Origin: an uncultured Oscillibacter sp.
GTDB lineage: Bacteria > Bacillota > Clostridia > Oscillospirales > Oscillospiraceae
Assembly (NCBI GenBank): GCA_902476875.1
Contig: CABSFC010000135.1
Location: 1 to 5,945 of the forward strand
Length of the DNA: 5,945 nucleotides
Direction: 5' to 3'
Part shown: positions 4,182-5,945 of the stretch, in pieces
Numbering within the stretch: the stretch's first letter is position 1
Layout of the letters: every line of letters begins with the position of its first letter
The notes under the pieces: generated by a model
The model's input: only the letters and a program-made list of their open reading frames with translations
Database searches by the model: none
What the model was told of the DNA's origin: nothing
Position numbers and translations under genes: made by a program

Positions 4182-5015
4182 ATGTCTTTTGGGGAGCGGC
4201 TGCAGGAGGTGCGCCGGACCAACGGAATGACGCAGGAGGACTTTGCCGGGCAGCTGAAGGTCTCCCGGCAGGCGGTGTCCAAGTGGGAGTCCTCCCGGGG
4301 CTATCCGGAGATCGAGAAGATCATCTATATCTGCAACCGCTACGGCGTGACCATGGACACGCTGTTTTCCGAGGAGGTGCCGCTGGGGCGGCGGGACACG
4401 CCGGCGGCCGCGCCGGAGGAGCTGGAGAGCCGGACCCTGAAGACCGCGCTGGAGGACTTTTGCAGCAACCTGTCCCCGTGGAACAAGTGGGTCGGAGCGG
4501 GGAGCCTTGCGGCCGCCGTGCTGCTGATCCTGGTGTGTATCCAATGCGTGAAAGGAGGCGCGGATAACGTGTTGACAATGATATGGGTGGGCGCCATCAT
4601 CGTCTTTGGCATCGTGGAGGCGGTGACGGCGGGCCTGGTGTCCATCTGGTTCGTCATCGGAGCCGTGGCGGCCATGCTGGTGTCCGTCGGCGGCTTTGGC
4701 ATCTGGGTCCAGATGGGGGCGTTCATCGCGGTGTCGGCGGCGGCTCTGGCGCTGACGCGGCCGCTGGTGCGGAAGCTGACGGCGGACAGGACGGTGCCCA
4801 CCAACGCCGACCGGGTGATCGGCGGCACCGGAAAGGTGACGGAGACCATCGACAATGACGATTCCAGCGGCGCCGTCTATGTGGACGGCAAAACCTGGAC
4901 CGCCCGCAGCGCGGACGGCAGCGTCATCCCCGCCGGGGAACCGGTGCGTATTGTGAAAATGGAGGGCGTCAAGCTCTTTGTTGAAAAAATCAAAGTTATG
5001 GAGGGAACAACATAA
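4182..5015 (+). CDS. XRE helix-turn-helix / membrane / NfeD fusion protein
   Basis: This 277-residue frame joins two proteins. Residues 1-64 are an XRE helix-turn-helix with recognition helix RQAVSKWE (29-36). A linker (65-100) and one hydrophobic segment (about 103-122) follow. From residue 132 the sequence is a typical short NfeD: helices at about 133-152, 153-170 and 173-192, then a C-terminal OB-fold with GGTGKV (214-219), GAVYVDGKTWTAR (230-242), IPAGEPVRIV (249-258) and KLFVEKI (264-270). NfeD proteins partner SPFH proteins in membrane microdomains; the SPFH gene follows with a shared base (TAATG). Start evidence: GGAGG (4170-4174), 7 nt before the ATG. The protease domain of long NfeD proteins is absent. 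NfeD is normally a separate gene, so this may be a true membrane-tethered regulator fused to NfeD, or two genes whose stop has been lost. An internal start at 4569 could give NfeD alone. Codon use does not change at the join. Confidence 0.86.
   Translation: MSFGERLQEVRRTNGMTQEDFAGQLKVSRQAVSKWESSRGYPEIEKIIYICNRYGVTMDTLFSEEVPLGRRDTPAAAPEELESRTLKTALEDFCSNLSPWNKWVGAGSLAAAVLLILVCIQCVKGGADNVLTMIWVGAIIVFGIVEAVTAGLVSIWFVIGAVAAMLVSVGGFGIWVQMGAFIAVSAAALALTRPLVRKLTADRTVPTNADRVIGGTGKVTETIDNDDSSGAVYVDGKTWTARSADGSVIPAGEPVRIVKMEGVKLFVEKIKVMEGTT
4551..4571 (+). promoter_or_regulatory. Internal Shine-Dalgarno and GTG start for a stand-alone NfeD (148 residues)
   Basis: Inside the fusion gene, AAAGGAGG (4551-4558) is followed 10 nt later by an in-frame GTG (4569-4571); in-frame TTG and ATG follow at 4572 and 4578. 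Initiation here would give MLTMIWVGAIIVFGIVEAVT and onward, which looks like the natural N-terminus of a short NfeD, ending at 5015. The site lies exactly between the XRE membrane helix and the first NfeD helix. It suggests that one mRNA may make both the fusion and a free NfeD, or marks an ancestral gene boundary. Confidence 0.55.
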
Positions 5016-5945
5016 TGCCTATTGGTACGATCGCGGTCATTATTCTGATCATCCTGCTGCTGGTGCTGATCGTCAGCAACATCGTCGTGGTCCAGCAGTC
5101 CCGGGCCTATGTAGTGGAGCGTCTGGGCGCGTTCCGGGCGGTTTGGAACGTGGGACTGCACCTGAAGATCCCGTTCATCGAGCGCATTGCGAAGAAGGTG
5201 TCTTTGAAGGAGCAGGTGGCGGACTTCGCGCCCCAGCCCGTCATCACCAAGGACAACGTCACCATGCAGATCGATACGGTCATCTACTTCCAGATCACGG
5301 ACCCAAAGCTGTATACCTACGGCGTGGAGCACCCCATGAACGCCATTGAGAACCTGACGGCCACCACCCTGCGCAACATCATCGGCGACATGGAGCTGGA
5401 CCAGTCGCTGACCTCCCGCGACACCATCAACACCCGGATGCGGGCCATCCTGGACGAGGCCACGGACCCCTGGGGCATCAAGGTCAACCGGGTGGAGCTG
5501 AAGAACATCATCCCGCCCAAGGAGATCCAGAACGCCATGGAGAAGCAGATGAAGGCGGAGCGGGAGCGCCGGGAGTCCATCCTCCAGGCCGAGGGCACCA
5601 AGCAGTCCCAGATCCTGGTGGCCGAGGGCGAGAAGCAGTCCGCCATTTTGAAGGCCGAGGCCGCCAAGGAGGCCGCCATCAAGCGCGCGGAAGGCGAGAA
5701 GGAGGCCCGCATCATGGCCGCCGAGGCCGAGGCTCAGGCCATCATGCAGGTCCAGCAGGCCCTGGCTGACTCGCTGAAGCTGCTGAACGCCGCCGCCCCC
5801 AACGACCAGGTGGTGAAGCTGAAGGCCCTGGAGGCCATGCAGAAGGTGGCGGACGGCAAGGCCACCAAGATCATTATTCCCAGCGAGCTGCAGGGATTGG
5901 CGGGGCTGGCCGCCAGCGCCAAGGCGGTGTTCGAGAGCGAGGACC
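5015..5945 (+). CDS. SPFH/stomatin-type membrane scaffold protein (slipin/QmcA-like), 3' end missing
   Basis: Stomatin-type SPFH proteins form oligomeric scaffolds at the inner membrane, organise microdomains and often bind membrane proteases or NfeD. The 310 codons present encode an N-terminal membrane anchor (about 5-26), the SPFH domain (about 27-190) with QQSRAYVVERLGAF (27-40), YGVEHPMNAIENLTATTLR (102-120), IGDMELDQSLTSRD (123-136), LDEATDPWGIKVNRVELK (146-163), IIPPKEIQNAM (165-175) and QMKAERERR (178-186), then a charged coiled coil (about 187-250) with an AE pair every 11 residues. A hydrophobic, Ala/Gly-rich stretch (about 291-306) follows. The family is usually about 310-320 residues, so only a short tail is missing. 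The ATG shares its A with the NfeD stop, and GGAGGG (5000-5005) lies 9 nt before it, so the two genes are translationally coupled. Confidence 0.95.
   Translation, partial: MPIGTIAVIILIILLLVLIVSNIVVVQQSRAYVVERLGAFRAVWNVGLHLKIPFIERIAKKVSLKEQVADFAPQPVITKDNVTMQIDTVIYFQITDPKLYTYGVEHPMNAIENLTATTLRNIIGDMELDQSLTSRDTINTRMRAILDEATDPWGIKVNRVELKNIIPPKEIQNAMEKQMKAERERRESILQAEGTKQSQILVAEGEKQSAILKAEAAKEAAIKRAEGEKEARIMAAEAEAQAIMQVQQALADSLKLLNAAAPNDQVVKLKALEAMQKVADGKATKIIIPSELQGLAGLAASAKAVFESED

Noticed and set aside
4572..4600. Internal promoter TTGACA-N17-CATCAT in the fusion gene
   Set aside because: The -10 is weak, and a transcript from it would begin after the internal NfeD start and lack its ribosome binding site.
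4340..4855. A 171-codon minus-strand frame opposite NfeD
   Set aside because: No ribosome binding site, Ala/Thr/Pro-rich low-complexity sequence, antisense to well-recognised NfeD motifs.
1..5945. tRNA, rRNA, CRISPR array, insertion sequence or phage genes
   Set aside because: No cloverleaf, no spaced direct repeats, no transposase or integrase motifs were seen.

Overview
The window looks like chromosomal DNA from a GC-rich Firmicute, most likely a clostridial gut-type bacterium such as a member of the Oscillospiraceae. That placement is an inference. It rests on a perfect CIRCE operator before groES, strong AGGAGG-type ribosome binding sites before almost every gene, typical TTGACA/TATAAT promoters, and Firmicute-style families (DUF2798, short NfeD, membrane-anchored XRE regulators). 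No database search was possible.

Layout. The left part (1-2437) is read on the minus strand. It holds the first 33 codons of groES with its own promoter and CIRCE element, and upstream of that a probable two-gene unit: a THUMP-type RNA methyltransferase (2365-1256) followed after 66 bp by a diacylglycerol-kinase-family lipid kinase (1189-257). Between the methyltransferase and the next gene lie a divergent promoter pair and a strong GC hairpin. The right part (2565-5945) is read on the plus strand in three units: (i) an AT-richer gene for a membrane-anchored XRE regulator plus a 25-codon small ORF; (ii) a four-helix DUF2798 membrane protein with its own promoter, an 18-bp palindrome at its ribosome binding site and a terminator; (iii) a two-gene operon with a structured leader, encoding an XRE-TM-NfeD fusion and a stomatin-type SPFH protein that runs off the right edge. 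No stretch without a gene exceeds 300 bases.

How the genes work together. NfeD and SPFH/stomatin proteins are a well-known pair forming membrane microdomain-type assemblies, and here they are translationally coupled (TAATG). The unusual point is that NfeD is joined in frame to an N-terminal XRE DNA-binding domain with its own membrane helix, while a good internal Shine-Dalgarno and GTG start are kept exactly where a normal stand-alone NfeD would begin. This is the best candidate for something new: a membrane-tethered transcription factor built into the NfeD/SPFH system, possibly with two products from one gene. A second membrane XRE regulator with a nearly identical recognition helix lies 1.5 kb upstream, and TTGC/GCAA half-sites occur before all three plus-strand units. 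That suggests, but does not show, a shared or self-regulating circuit.
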